A stretch of DNA of 64,000 nt, taken from positions 26,583,118-26,647,117 of the forward strand of contig OX442314.1 in NCBI GenBank assembly GCA_949358305.1. Direction: 5' to 3'. Below are positions 1 through 11,013 of the stretch, piece by piece. Position numbers and translations under genes: made by a program. This DNA comes from Strigamia acuminata (Eukaryota; Arthropoda; Chilopoda; Geophilomorpha; Linotaeniidae). Within the stretch, counting starts at the first letter, position 1. Each line of letters begins with the position of its first letter. The notes beneath the pieces were generated by a model. That model did not search any database. It worked only from the letters and a program-made list of their open reading frames with translations, and was not told where the DNA came from.

Positions 1-3000
1 GTAACTTGGGATATAAGGCATTAAATCCTGTATGTTGATCGCTTTTGCTTTCGTGTTATCGGAAAGCTTACGTAGTGTGTAGGAACCTCCGCCGAGAACA
101 GCCGTAATTTCCCAAGGTCCATCACGTTTCTCAGCGAATCCTGCCGAAATCCCTTTATCTTTATTTGATAAAATATGTGTGGCTTTCCACACGAGATCTC
201 CTTTGGCAAATTGACAAATATAATATTTGTCTTTATGTAGTCGATCATGCTTTTCGTAATTCGATTGAATTTTCCGATGCATTTCGCTGTGTGCACGTCT
301 AATTACGTCTAAAATACTATAGACATAAGCTTCGGGATTCTCTTTGTCGAATTTGATGGCGTGTTTAGTAATACGCGGGTCAAATGGCAAAGGAACGATT
401 CTTCCCGTATTAAGAATCATCGGAGAACAATTTGTTGCCTCGGACTTAGCGGTGCGCATCGCAAAGGCAAAAGAATTTAAATATTTTGGCCAGTGGGAGT
501 GAATGTCCGAGTATAAAGCTAACATCATTTTTAAAGTCCTGTTAGCCCGCTCTGTAATATTAGCGGCAGCATGATATGGACTAATGTGAGCAATATCTAC
601 GTGATTCTTTCGACAGAAATCATTAAATATTGTCGACACGAATTGTTTGCCGTTGTCAGAGATTATCTTTTTTGGATATCCCCAACGGTGGAAAACTTCG
701 CTCATTTTATTAACGATGCATTCACTTGATGCAGTCGCTAGTGGGAAGACTTCAATCCATTTTGTACAATTATCAATGATTACTAAAATCCATTTTAATT
801 GTGAACGACCGGCTGGTTTTGGTCCCATCAGGTCAATGCTTACTGTCTCCCACGGGTTGGTCATGTTGTGGGGTGTATAGCTTGCCCGATGCTTTTGGTG
901 TTGACTAGGTTTGTATTGTTGGCAATGAGTGCAACTGCGAACGTAGTTTCGAGTGTCTTTGCTCATTCTAGGCCAGAAATACATCTGTTTTGCTCTATCT
1001 AGGGTTTTGCTCATGCCAGCGTGTCCTGTAAGTGGATGGCCATGGCATGCGAATAATGCACGTCTCACAAGCGAGCGTGGAATTACCGCCTTAAACCCGT
1101 TGCCAGAGTCGTTTAACTCTTCCTCATCGGTCGGAGCAAAATAAATTAGCATAACACCTTTATTTTCTTCCGGTTCGTCGAGAGTGTAGCCACGAATCGC
1201 GTTTAACCAATGTTTATCCGTGACACGATTTTTTAATTTTTCGTCTCCTTTTAGGTAAACAAGGATTTTACTACATGCTGGATCTTTAAGCTGCGCTTCG
1301 ATAATTTCGTCTCGCGTCGGCGGAACTATTTTTAGGATATCTGTTAGCGCAGTGTGTACATTTTCGTGATTACAATTGTGGACATCTATATGTCTGCAAT
1401 TTTCTCTTGTACATCCTTCTTCCTCCCCCTTTTCTCCAGAATCATGAAATCTAACTGGATTATATGATTCTGAGAAAAAGTCTAAACTAAGGCCAACATT
1501 TGTAAGAAAATGTTTGCGCTCAGTTTCCGTCACTTGTAAAGATGCACACCTGTTTCCATTCCAAGTTGGATAGAAATGGGTGATCTCCTCTGGCTCGATA
1601 TAATCATAATCCGGAGTGTCTAGTGCAGATAGTGGAGCGCGTGATAACGCGTCCGCTACTTGGTTCATTGCGCCGCGTCTAAAAATAATTTTAAACGCGC
1701 CACATTGTATTTTGACGGCCCAACGACCAAACCTTCCGGATGGTTCCGGCGTACTCATCAACCAGCTAAGGGCTTTAGCATCGGACTCGAGAGTGAAAGT
1801 CGTGTATTCAATATATGGGCGAAATCTTTCGATTGCCCATACAACAGCCAAACACTCCAATTCCGGCGTAGAATACCTTACTTCGGCCCCGTGTAACACT
1901 CGACTGGCGTACGCGACTGCTTTCGGGACCATTATTAATTTCTGTTTCTTTTCACAGAATAATTCTACGTCTTGACAGAGTACTGCACCTAAGCCTGAAT
2001 GAGAAGCATCTGTCAAAATGACAAAAGGCTTATTCATATCTGGCATGTGGAGAAGGGCTTGGTCCTTGTCACACAAAATATCTTTGATAGTTTCGAATGC
2101 AGTTGTTTGTGGATCATCCCACACAAACTTTGCTTGATCATGCATAATATTGGTCAATGGACGAGCAATATTTGCGATGTTAGGAATGAATTTTCGGAAA
2201 AAATTTGCAAGTCCTACAAATCTTTGAATGTCTTTAGAACAAGTCGGTTTGGGAAAATTCCTTACAGCCGAGACTTTGTCAGGGTCTGGAAGAAGAGATC
2301 CCTCCGAAATTAAATGGCCTAAAAATCGTAATGATGTTCGACCAAACTTTGACTTGTCTTTATTGATAGTTAGATTTGCGGCATCTAACTTCTCAAGTAC
2401 GTCTTTAATATGTAATAAATGATTTTCCCATGTGTCGGAAAAAATAATTATATCGTCTAAATAAACCAGAGCATGTTTATATAGAGAGTCACCCAATACG
2501 GTAGTCATGAGGTGTTGAAAAGAACTAGGTGCATTACAAAGACCAAATGGCAATCTCTTGAATTGAAATTTGCCTTTTGGGGTGTAAAAAGCAGTTTTGC
2601 TCTTATCCTCCTCCTCCATTTCCATTTGATGATAACCTTTAGTTAAATCAATGGATGTAAAGTACTTGGCCTGATTAGTATGGTGAATTAATAGGTCAAT
2701 ACTTGGCATTTGAATTGCATCAACTTCTGTGATCGCATTCAACCAGCGGTAGTCGATACATAATCGATACTTCCCGCCGGGTTTAGCCACTATGACGGGG
2801 TGACTTATATAAGGGCCAGTGGCAGGTTCGATTAACCCATCGGCCTCTAACTCCTCGACCAATTCCGTCATAATTGCCTTCTTGGCCGGATTGTACATTC
2901 TATACGGCTGGTGTTTCCAAGTAGCACCAGGTTTAAACTTGATGCTGTGCTTGGCAACCTTTGTGCAGCCCAATTGATCTCGAAATACGTTTTTTAATTG

Positions 3001-3956
3001 CAAAAGAACGTTTACGAGTAACTGTTTTTCTTCCTCCGAGCTGTTGCAGCCTTTGACGAGTTTTTCCACCCAGTCCGGTGAAGTGGGAGTTCCTTCACCT
3101 TGGAGACCCAAAGCCTTAATGCTTGCTAGGCAACAGTTAAGTTCAGTGGTCTCGTATGGTGCTGTCCATCCGGGCATGTCATCACAGGTGAACACAGCCC
3201 GTCGGGGATTAGGGTTTATCCCCGTTCTACGCATAAAATTGTGACCCAAAATCAACCCACATACATTCTTGTGTAGAATTATGAAGGTCATAGGTGTAAC
3301 TCTCCTTTTATCGGCCCATTTGACACAAAGACAAACTTGACCGATAGGTCGGTGATCTATTCCGACTGCGCAGACACGCATTCCGCGGGGACATTCTTGT
3401 ATGAATTCCACCGGAATTTCTGTGTTTGAGAGGAGTTGTACTCCAATAAAACATTGGGTGGCTCCAGAGTCCATTAGTGCGTTGTAATCCAAACCTCCAA
3501 TTTGGACATTCATACGCGGATCATCTTTGCCACCATTGATTAATTTGCTATTACAAAGTTTGCCAAGCAATACTTTTCGTTCTTTCTTGTTCCATTTTTC
3601 AAGTTTAAGAATTTTCCTTAACTTGAAAACTTTGGGTACAAGCGGTTTCTTTGGTGCATTCCAACTTCCACTGAAAATACTCAAATTTTCTAGTTGGTCT
3701 GTCATGACTTTTAAATTTTCATCGACACCGACAGTAGAGCTGCTAGTCTTTCGACAGACAGGTACTGCTTCGTAAGAAATGACCAACGATGGTGGTTTAT
3801 TCTTCGAATCATCGACATAAGGTACTGTGAGATGACTAGGCTTATGTCTTAATTTAAATTCATCTTTTCGTAAAAATAAATCATTTGACAATTCCGAGAG
3901 AGGAAACAACTCTTTAAGCGGGGGTTGGGCAACTTGAACAACCCCCTGAATCAGTT
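1..3956 (-). CDS. pol: gypsy-L pol (protease, RT, RNase H, integrase), partial
   Basis: The frame is entered by a -1 shift at the end of gag and stays open to the window edge, about 1,300 codons. The aspartic protease motif DSGA is near pol residue 162 (3460-3471). The reverse transcriptase box YLDD is near residue 498 (2452-2463). RNase H starts with TDASHSGLG near residue 650. The integrase has an HHCC zinc finger (C-T-H-C at about 900-925) and catalytic residues in SIDLMGP (about 830), SDNGKQF (about 650) and NITER (about 550). This makes the enzymes that copy the element through RNA and insert it into the genome. The C-terminal end is cut by the window. Likely expressed only as Gag-Pol fusion, because there is no pol start of its own at the junction. 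Confidence 0.92.
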
Positions 3957-6008
3957 TTTTGTCTCGTCGGGAGTGACTGACTCAGTGGCTGCTGGTAAAT
4001 GCTTAATTAACAGGTCAACCATGTTTTTCTGGAAGTCAGTAAATTTGGAGTCTAAAGTTTCTGACGTAACCCAATTTTGTTTGGGTCGTTTAAACTCGGG
4101 GTTGGGAGCAGAGTGGTTAAATCTTTTATTTGCATTTAACGAGTCTGATTTCCCTGCTAATTTTTTGGCAAGAGCGGGACATTCTCTTTTAAAATGTCCA
4201 GGCTCGTGACAGAAAAAGCATTTTCCAGTAGTCTTTTCATACTGGGCGGCAAATAATCGCTCCATTGAACCATCGCCAGTTGAGTCGTCATTTTCCGACT
4301 CGTCTTCATTTTCAACTTCATCTTGAGTTTGCGTTAAACGTAGTGAAGTTTTAGATGGAAAAATCTTAGATTTTTCGTGAAGTTTGGGAGTAGGATGATT
4401 CTCTCGATTATCGTACTCCAATTTTGCTGCAAGTTGAGAACTTTCAAACTTAGAGCGATTTGCTCCTACATATTGTAGAATGTCATCTACTGTAAAGTTA
4501 CCATACATTCCTTGTGTACATAACGCCGTGAAACTTTCTTGAGTTAAATTGTCGAATAATTGCGCACGTCCAGTTTTATCACCTGGCGGCACTTCACCTT
4601 GTTCTTGCGTATAACGCAGAAGAAAACTATAAAGTGACTCGTCGGCTCGTTGTTTTACATTAAGAAGTCGCCTTTCTCTTGTAAGTGGAACGAGGTCGAA
4701 ACAATCGAGAAAAGAGGCTTCGAAAGTTCGCCAACTGTTAAAAGTATGGCGTTGCTTATGGAACCAACGTTGTGCATGGCCTAATAGTCGTCCAGGTACA
4801 GCAGTGTGTACCATGTCGTCTAAAGGGATGCCTTTCCCGAGTGCGACAGCTTTGACGATTTCAAGGAATCGCGCAACCTCTGTCTGTTTCCCGTCAAAAA
4901 TAGGAATCTCGATTCCTTTCCCAAAATTCTGACTGGGATTACTCGGGCTTCGGATTTGACCTACTAAACCCTGAATAATTTGTTTTACATTTTCGTCCGA
5001 CAAATTAGAGGCAGAGTTCGAATTGGGTGTAGACCGACTTTCTTGGTCTCTGGGTGGCGGATTTGGCTCTTCTCGAAAATTTTGGCGTCTATCAGGTGGC
5101 GGAGGAGAACGAGAATTATTACGTCGGTGGAAATTATTGTTATAATTTCCCCCTCCACCAGCGTGAGATTCGTCACTACTCGAGTTAGGATCGGAGTCAC
5201 GAGGATCACCAGGAGCTCCGGGAAATCGTTGATTTCTCGGCGGAGCTCGTCCACCTTGAGAGCGGGAATTTCTATAATTCCTAAAATCCCCATCAGATTG
5301 GGTGTGAGATTGAAAATTTTGATAATTTTCATTTCTCCCCCTTGGTTGGACCGACAGATTAGTTCGAGGCTGTGGAACTCTGAAAGAATCATTCAAATTC
5401 CCAGTGGGAGCGGGTAAAATATTATTTACAGCCGTCGCACTTGGTAAATTTCGGGAAATTGGCGCAGAAATATTTCCTTGTCCGGAATTTCCCATTCTTT
5501 CGGCCGAATTCGATCGCCAAGAACTAGCTGGTAACTGAGTCGAAGGTTGAACGGATAATGAAGAATTTAACTGCCCATTGTCGTCACGAGCAACATTCAT
5601 TCGCCATCCAGGTAATTGCTGGTAGCGATATGTGGCCGGTGAACGAGGGCCAGTTCGATCTACAGAAACACTTCGTTCGTTGGTTACAACTACATCGGGA
5701 GTAATTACACGATTTCTCTCGTGATGATTATTCGCCGTGTATTGTTGAGCTTCACACAAAGAGGAAAACTGCGTCACTTCCAACTGGTAATGGCGACAGT
5801 AAACCTCTAAATCATGCGGGACGGATAGTGGATCCGTTCGAGAACTACCTGGGTTGGAAACGTCTCTAGGAACATTTTCTTCCCCCTGGCTTTCTAAATC
5901 AGACTCCACAATTCCTCTTGGTGTTTCACACATACCACCACGTCGTCGTGCTCCACGATTTCCTCGTGTTCCACGAACTCTTACAGGTCTACGGGCCATA
6001 ATACTCAA
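3951..6008 (-). CDS. gag: gypsy-L gag, nucleocapsid-type polyprotein
   Basis: 685 residues. The N-terminus is Arg-rich (RRPVRVRGTRGNRG) and the region from about residue 190 to 330 is low-complexity, rich in Asn, Arg, Ser and Pro. A conserved capsid-like block (about 370-530) includes residues such as W-F-H and F-L-D-C-F. A CCHC zinc knuckle, CFFCHEPGHFKREC, lies near residues 594-608 and would bind the element RNA. The ORF ends in TGA immediately after a slippery heptamer that leads into pol. The start at 6008 is chosen because it is the first ATG of the open frame and a second ATG follows three codons later. Confidence 0.93.
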   Translation of the reverse strand: MSIMARRPVRVRGTRGNRGARRRGGMCETPRGIVESDLESQGEENVPRDVSNPGSSRTDPLSVPHDLEVYCRHYQLEVTQFSSLCEAQQYTANNHHERNRVITPDVVVTNERSVSVDRTGPRSPATYRYQQLPGWRMNVARDDNGQLNSSLSVQPSTQLPASSWRSNSAERMGNSGQGNISAPISRNLPSATAVNNILPAPTGNLNDSFRVPQPRTNLSVQPRGRNENYQNFQSHTQSDGDFRNYRNSRSQGGRAPPRNQRFPGAPGDPRDSDPNSSSDESHAGGGGNYNNNFHRRNNSRSPPPPDRRQNFREEPNPPPRDQESRSTPNSNSASNLSDENVKQIIQGLVGQIRSPSNPSQNFGKGIEIPIFDGKQTEVARFLEIVKAVALGKGIPLDDMVHTAVPGRLLGHAQRWFHKQRHTFNSWRTFEASFLDCFDLVPLTRERRLLNVKQRADESLYSFLLRYTQEQGEVPPGDKTGRAQLFDNLTQESFTALCTQGMYGNFTVDDILQYVGANRSKFESSQLAAKLEYDNRENHPTPKLHEKSKIFPSKTSLRLTQTQDEVENEDESENDDSTGDGSMERLFAAQYEKTTGKCFFCHEPGHFKRECPALAKKLAGKSDSLNANKRFNHSAPNPEFKRPKQNWVTSETLDSKFTDFQKNMVDLLIKHLPAATESVTPDETKN
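3954..3960 (-). promoter_or_regulatory. -1 ribosomal frameshift slippery site A-AAA-AAC between gag and pol
   Basis: On the minus strand the last gag codons are acA AAA AAC TGA, a canonical X-XXY-YYZ heptamer directly before the gag stop. Slipping back one base gives AAA AAA CTG ATT, which continues as the long open pol frame. This is the known device by which many retroelements make a minority of Gag-Pol. I did not fold the downstream sequence, so the stimulatory structure is unproven. Confidence 0.8.
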
Positions 6009-6860
6009 AGAAATACACGTACAACAAGAAAAAATAAGATTTTAACTGAACTAGCGTAAATGTAACACGCTTAATATTAAACTAAGAAATAATTTGAAAA
6101 AATACAACCTTAGCTGCTGAAGCTGAAGTGGCTTCGGGAAAGAACTGTCCTGTTGCGTGGTCAAGAATGGTCCAAACGGGCACTGGTCACAAAGGCACAA
6201 CTGGATGGTCGCACTGTCGAAAAGCAAGTGTGGCTGAATATTGGTTGTCAAACTAGCTTCCGGAAAATCTCCTTTGTCAAGACAGTCTGCTGTGATTGGC
6301 GATGTTGAAAAATTCCTGATAATTTCTAATCCGAAATTCTCAACAATGTCACATCTGGGTGACCTACTCCGAGCTGCATCGTGAGTGGTTCTCTTTGTCA
6401 CATTCTTTACTTTGTTAAAGATTAAAATAATAATCAAAAACATTGAAAACAGAACAATAGAAACTTGGTCAAGTTTTTAACCAGCAAAATAAAATACTTT
6501 AACTTTTTATTTTTCAGTCAGCAGGATTTCTAGTCAAATTCGTTTTTTGATCAAAATTCAAGGTTTCGAAATTTTCCAGAATATAGCTGAATATTCTGGG
6601 AAACTCAATAAAATCATAATAGATTTTTCGTAAGAGATTCGGAATTATAATGAGTTTTTTCAAAATAATCCAAAAATTCGAATTCAGATATTTCCAAAAG
6701 ATAATGAGAATTTTTTGAAAACAAATGGATATTTCACAGTAAATTTATAGAGAAAAAATCGGAAATTTTCTAATTATAATATCTACATAAAATAATCAAA
6801 AAAATTCATTTTTCAATTTTACACTTTGATCACAGAGTTCACTTCGATAAAATGCAACCT
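6009..6860 (-). other. gypsy-L 5' leader between primer site and gag
   Basis: About 850 bp of AT-rich leader lies between the primer binding site and the gag start. A 130-codon open frame (6443-6051) lies just upstream of gag but resembles no family I know and has no supporting motif; it is more likely leader than gene. The packaging signal of the element would be expected here. Confidence 0.5.
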
Positions 6861-6878
6861 ATCTCGGTGGAACCTCCA
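6861..6878 (-). promoter_or_regulatory. Primer binding site, tRNA-Gln type
   Basis: On the minus strand the site reads TGGAGGTTCCACCGAGAT, two bases after the LTR. It is complementary to the 3' end of eukaryotic tRNA-Gln (ending CTCGGTGGAACCT plus CCA) as I recall it. It would prime minus-strand DNA synthesis. The same 18 bases occur at 63885-63902 in the second element. Confidence 0.85.
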
Positions 6879-6880
6879 CG

Positions 6881-8471
6881 TGTGACGATTACCTTCTGGA
6901 GATAGCAATTGCTAAACTAAAGTGTGAACTATCCGTGTGAAAATGTAAAATATGCAAACCTGATGTTTTCTCAAAACATATAACATTTATTCCGGTTTGA
7001 ACCTTATATAAATACTATGCCTACAAGTGGCTAAAATGACGAGAAGTTAAACTATACAGTTATTTGGCAAAAGCCCTGAAATAATATCATTTGAAGGCTT
7101 CAGTCATGCAATAAGAATTTGTAACGGTCTTATTGCTGTGACGTAAAAGATGTCATCTATGAATGGCTTTGGCTTCTAAATGGTCCGGGGTTTGGTTCTA
7201 AAAGGCGTGTAAATGGTTAGGCTGGGTGGGTTATATCCGAGAGGTGCGGTTGACTTTTCTGTATCGTCACACACATCGCATCGCAGATAATTGTTGTAAT
7301 CAATAATTACCGCGAGATGTAACAATGTGAGAATAAATAGTCATATTAATTCTATGGAATTAATCATGATATTTTAGAGTCACAAACTTAACTAAAACTA
7401 TGAAAATAAGTAAAATATATTAAAATAGCGCCGAGCTATTTTTTGCCCCGAGTGCAATCAACATCTAAGTTAGACTTAAATGTTCCGTCAAACCAATAAC
7501 GAATTGAATCGAAATATCTCGCAGGAAAGGTTATCCATCGCCGGGAAATTACTCCACTCGGTCCTGGCTGGCGGGAGAGTAACCGGGAAATGACTCCGCG
7601 TCGATCACTCTGATAATGCGTCTGTGAAATATAAATACTCCACTCTAGATTCTACATTACCAATGCGTCTGTGAATTTTACTCCACTCTAGATTCTGCAC
7701 TCTACAACGGAATGTTGGCATGAAGCTGGAGGGAGTGCGTCTGTGGGTTGTACCCCACTCTAGATACTACACTTAAATGTGTCTGTGAATCTCTCCACTC
7801 TAGTTACTACATTTCTACAACGGAATGTTGGCATGAAGAGGCGGGCAGTGTGTCTGTGAGTCTTCTACCCACTCTAGATACTTACACTAAATACAAAGTA
7901 TTTCTACAACGGATTGTCGGAACGCAGAGAAGTATAATATGTGCTCAAGTAATATCAGTATCAAACAAAAACAGAACAAGAGCGAGCTATATCCGTTTTG
8001 CAGGGGGATATATACTCGGTGAGGAGAATAGCTGTTCAGTGATCCAATGGGATCACTGGGCAGTCAAATCCATCCAATCCTAGGTCATAGGAAGTGGATA
8101 CTCAGGACATAGTCTTCTACTAGGTCCAAAACAGGAACTGGATACGCAGGACACATTTTGGATTAAGTCCCTTTGACTATAATCCAAAAGGAGTCCAACT
8201 CACAGTGGGTGATGAAGGGTGACTTCACCAGGTGTAAAGTTTGCACATAATTCAATAGAATTATGTGACAAATAAATCAACTAGCATTTAAACATCCAAA
8301 AGTATTTAAAAGTGTCTAAAGTCGCAGTGGAATAAAATATAAATAGTAATTTATATTTTATTCACTCAAAAATTGTCGAAATTTGAAATTGCCGCTAAAA
8401 CGTATCAGCGCCATCTATCGGTGAAATAATCGTCCTATACTAACAAAGTGGATGACAGTGTAACCGTCACA
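6881..8471 (-). repeat. 5' LTR of gypsy-L (1,591 bp)
   Basis: The element-sense LTR starts TGTGACGG at 8471 and ends CGTCACA at 6881, so both ends carry the TG..CA inverted terminus and border the primer site. It includes an internally repeated block around 7600-7930 (phrases such as CCACTCTAGAT and ACAACGGAATGTTGGCATGA recur), which accounts for much of its extra length over the 1,320-bp relative at 62563-63882. Shared phrases, for example CACCGATAGATGGCGCT near the start and AGTCAACCGCAC near the end, show the two are one family. Confidence 0.88.
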
Positions 8472-9491
8472 CGCATATTTGTCAATCGAGTTGGGAGACA
8501 ATTATACGAATGGATCCTATACATATTTCTCCGCGTGCTTAAACAAATGCAGATGGAATTCGTGCAAGAAATCATCCACGCGTCCCGATGGACGGTACAC
8601 GGCAAATTAGATGCAACCGAATCAGCCCGAGCTCTGGTTCATTTAACACGTTTGTGTGTTGTAGACAGATTTGACATCGCCTGTATTTTCTGCGTGAAAG
8701 ACGCAGTCAAGGATCTTTGGAACGAATTGACCAGCGATTTGCAGCGAAAGATTATCGAGCGAGATCCTAACGACGCGTATTTACAAAGCCTGATGTTTAA
8801 TTATTGGGAAGAAAATCTGTTTGAGGCAGATTTAAGCCGAACAAGCGACAGGAAAGTCGAGATGTTGCTGCGGAACGTGAAATTCCAAAACCAAAGCGCG
8901 GTGCAATATTTCTGGTCGATAATGAGCGAGGACGAACGGAAAGAAGTCTTCTTCGATTGCATCCAAAAAGACGGCGAATTTGACAGTTTGATTAAGGTAA
9001 TACTCGACGATCACATTCGTTCCACTCGTGGTCTCTGTTTCGGTTTAGACGTCATGTATTTTCTGCTTTCGCAGTTGGACGAGCAGCAGGGGAACGCCAT
9101 TTTCGATTCGAAAATCGGAACTCACTTTTTTTTGGTTGTTTTATTTGATTTTTCCTATGTGGAAGTTTTTACGGCCATTTTAGGTCGGATTTACAACGGG
9201 CTTTCGGAGGATGGTTTTCATCAAACACTCAGTCGTATTGTGTGCATTCAATCGACTTGTTTGGAAGACGTCGATCATCTGGCGAAGGTCAGGGATTGTT
9301 TGACGGATTTTTGGGTACGAGCTCCGGCCGAAATGAGGAGACAGGATTGCGTTGTGGATAGTAGTTTTTCATTCAATTTTCGTTGCTTGTTCTCTTTCAG
9401 AGATTTTGCCAATATCGAGTTGTTCTTGCGTGGTTTGAGCGCGGAGACCAAAATAAGAATCGTGTCGAAATACTTTTCCAGGCCCATCTGA
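8472..9491 (+). CDS. Unrecognised helical protein, 5' side cut by LTR insertion
   Basis: The open frame runs about 340 codons to TGA at 9489-9491. It is rich in W, F, L and charged residues with recurring patterns such as WNELTSDLQRK and FWSIMSEDERKE, which suggests tandem helical repeats. I do not recognise the family with certainty. The frame extends a few codons into the LTR (to 8448), so the true N-terminus is either an upstream exon or was separated by the gypsy-L insertion. Internal methionines (MQMEFVQE, near 8548) are alternative starts. Codon use is GC-richer than the flanks, as in a real gene. Possible polyadenylation signals (AATAAA) follow near 9570-9600. Confidence 0.6.
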   Translation, partial: RIFVNRVGRQLYEWILYIFLRVLKQMQMEFVQEIIHASRWTVHGKLDATESARALVHLTRLCVVDRFDIACIFCVKDAVKDLWNELTSDLQRKIIERDPNDAYLQSLMFNYWEENLFEADLSRTSDRKVEMLLRNVKFQNQSAVQYFWSIMSEDERKEVFFDCIQKDGEFDSLIKVILDDHIRSTRGLCFGLDVMYFLLSQLDEQQGNAIFDSKIGTHFFLVVLFDFSYVEVFTAILGRIYNGLSEDGFHQTLSRIVCIQSTCLEDVDHLAKVRDCLTDFWVRAPAEMRRQDCVVDSSFSFNFRCLFSFRDFANIELFLRGLSAETKIRIVSKYFSRPI

Positions 9492-9742
9492 GAATTTCTT
9501 TGTTGAATTAACAAGAAATTCTCAACTTTAAAAAAAGTGTAAACTAAACTAAAATTTCAAAAAGATTTTATCAACAAAATAAAATGGTGGCATTAAATAA
9601 ACCAAAATTAAAATCATTAATAACTATTTTTATTTTTTTACACATTTTTCTTACAATCAATAGAACTGTCACTCTGAAACGTATTTCTGACGTTTCGTAC
9701 ATCCGACGTTACGTATATCTGACATGGACAGTTTAGTTTCAT

Positions 9743-10525
9743 TATATTGAATCTTCATACATACTCGCAACAGATTACCGGTAGGACAAAATCCGGAAGT
9801 TCCTACTCCAGCAGTGTCTACGCTGGAAGTTTCTACAAACAAAAATCCAGTGTGGAATTATTTCACAAAGTCTACCGTCTTCCCTCGAATATAACGTCAT
9901 GGCGTTATACGGTATTCATACTTTTTCATGCAACTTCTGAAAAATCAGAAGTTGAGTATGTAAATTGTTCTAAGTTAATTTTATTTGACATTTCAATTAC
10001 AAAAAAGTAGTTATTTTATTACTCAAATCATTTTAACAGCAAAATATTCATCACACTTCACTAAAAGGATTAAAATAACAAGGTAATGATTCGACCCGTG
10101 ACCAGCGCCCAGCGCCCTCTCGTGGTCACTTCGCTCATTATTACATAACAACATTACAGCACCCATCAATGCACTCGAATATAACGTCATGACGTATTCG
10201 AACACAACATCATGACATTATATTCGAAGTGACGTTATATTCGAAAAATCGCTAAAACTTTCGAAAACAGCAATTTTTGAAAAAACTTGAATATAAGATC
10301 ATGACGTTATATTCGAGGGAAGACGGTAGTGACGGTCAATCAGCCACTTGTAAAGTTTGGAAAGAGATGGACAAAATGTACCAGTATCTTATGACAATAT
10401 CTCCAACCAGTGCGGAATCGGAACGGGCATTTTCGTCAGCTGGAATCTTCTGTACCAAGATAAGTAGCCGCTTTGGTAACCAGCCTCTGGATTCATTGTG
10501 ATTTTTACGTTCATATTTTTAAGAA
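9743..10525 (+). pseudogene. Internally deleted hAT transposase remnant
   Basis: Before a MITE insertion the frame reads PVWNYFTKS (about 9848-9875). After it, DGQSATCKV (about 10330-10360) completes the start of a BED-type zinc finger. The sequence then jumps straight to the hAT C-terminal dimerisation block ISPTSAESERAFSSAG (about 10396-10445). Most of the catalytic domain is missing. The remnant is therefore a deletion derivative, not a functional transposase. I could not fix its terminal inverted repeats. Confidence 0.72.
9873..10328. mobile_element. MITE with ~30-bp terminal inverted repeats, inside the hAT remnant
   Basis: The left end reads CTACCGTCTTCCCTCGAATA and the right end is its inverse (TATTCGAGGGAAGACGGTAG). 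Internal copies of CGAATATAACGTCATGACG are arranged in both orientations. No coding capacity is visible. It splits the BED finger codons of the hAT remnant. The family is unknown to me and the target duplication is not certain. Confidence 0.75.
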
Positions 10526-10614
10526 TAAATTGTAGTACTACAGTATTATCTAATTATACATGACTGTAAAAACCGGAAGTTTTAGAAGTCTCGAGGTCGC
10601 ACAGAATCGAAGAA

Positions 10615-10758
10615 ATGGAAGATACGCCGTGCAGTGTAGTCGACATCGAGGAGATGTTTTTCCGGTTGAGAAGCGAAGACGCGGAACCAGAAATACGTCG
10701 TAGTGTCATAATTTGTCATAATCTTTCTTTTGTCTTTGTATCATGCAGCATGTCTTGA
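10615..10758 (+). CDS. Short exon-like ORF (47 codons), unidentified
   Basis: An ATG at 10615 opens MEDTPCSVVDIEEMFFRL and continues with a charged, CpG-containing codon pattern to about 10710, then becomes AT-rich to a TGA at 10756-10758. The codon style differs from the flanking debris and resembles a first exon, but no family is recognised and no donor site is convincing. It may be a fragment of a host gene. Confidence 0.2.
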   Translation: MEDTPCSVVDIEEMFFRLRSEDAEPEIRRSVIICHNLSFVFVSCSMS

Positions 10759-11013
10759 ATTTTTAGTCAATTTTCAATCCAGTTCGATCGTAAGTTTTGA
10801 TGCAGTTTTTGTCAAATATCAACGTGCAGATCTCTTTTGAACTTTCAAAATGACATGATAACAAATAAATATTTTTGTTGAGAAATAGATTGACTATCCA
10901 GAACCGGTACCAATACCGGTGCCAGTACCGCTCTAGGTAGTAGTATCGGCCCCAATACCGGTGCTCATTTTTCATTCGATACCAGAACCAAATACCTATA
11001 GTAAAATGTTATT

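Larger units (their letters stand above)
1..8471 (-). mobile_element. Ty3/gypsy LTR retrotransposon (gypsy-L), 3' end outside the window
   Basis: Read on the minus strand the order is 5' LTR (8471-6881), tRNA-Gln primer site (6878-6861), leader, gag (6008-3951) and pol (about 3956 to beyond position 1). Protease, reverse transcriptase, RNase H and integrase come in that order, which is the Ty3/gypsy order. No stop was met in the pol frame within the window, so the copy may be coding-competent. The 3' LTR and left target duplication are not visible. Its 5' LTR end abuts a truncated host ORF at 8472. A related LTR stands at 62563-63882 in opposite orientation. Confidence 0.93.

Noticed and set aside
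4980-5417. Plus-strand and alternate minus-strand frames over gag
   Set aside because: They lie opposite or out of frame with the gag ORF, and their composition mirrors its Arg/Asn-rich low-complexity region.
6051-6443. 130-codon ORF upstream of gypsy-L gag as an extra gene
   Set aside because: It has no motif, is in the leader, and no counterpart could be checked.
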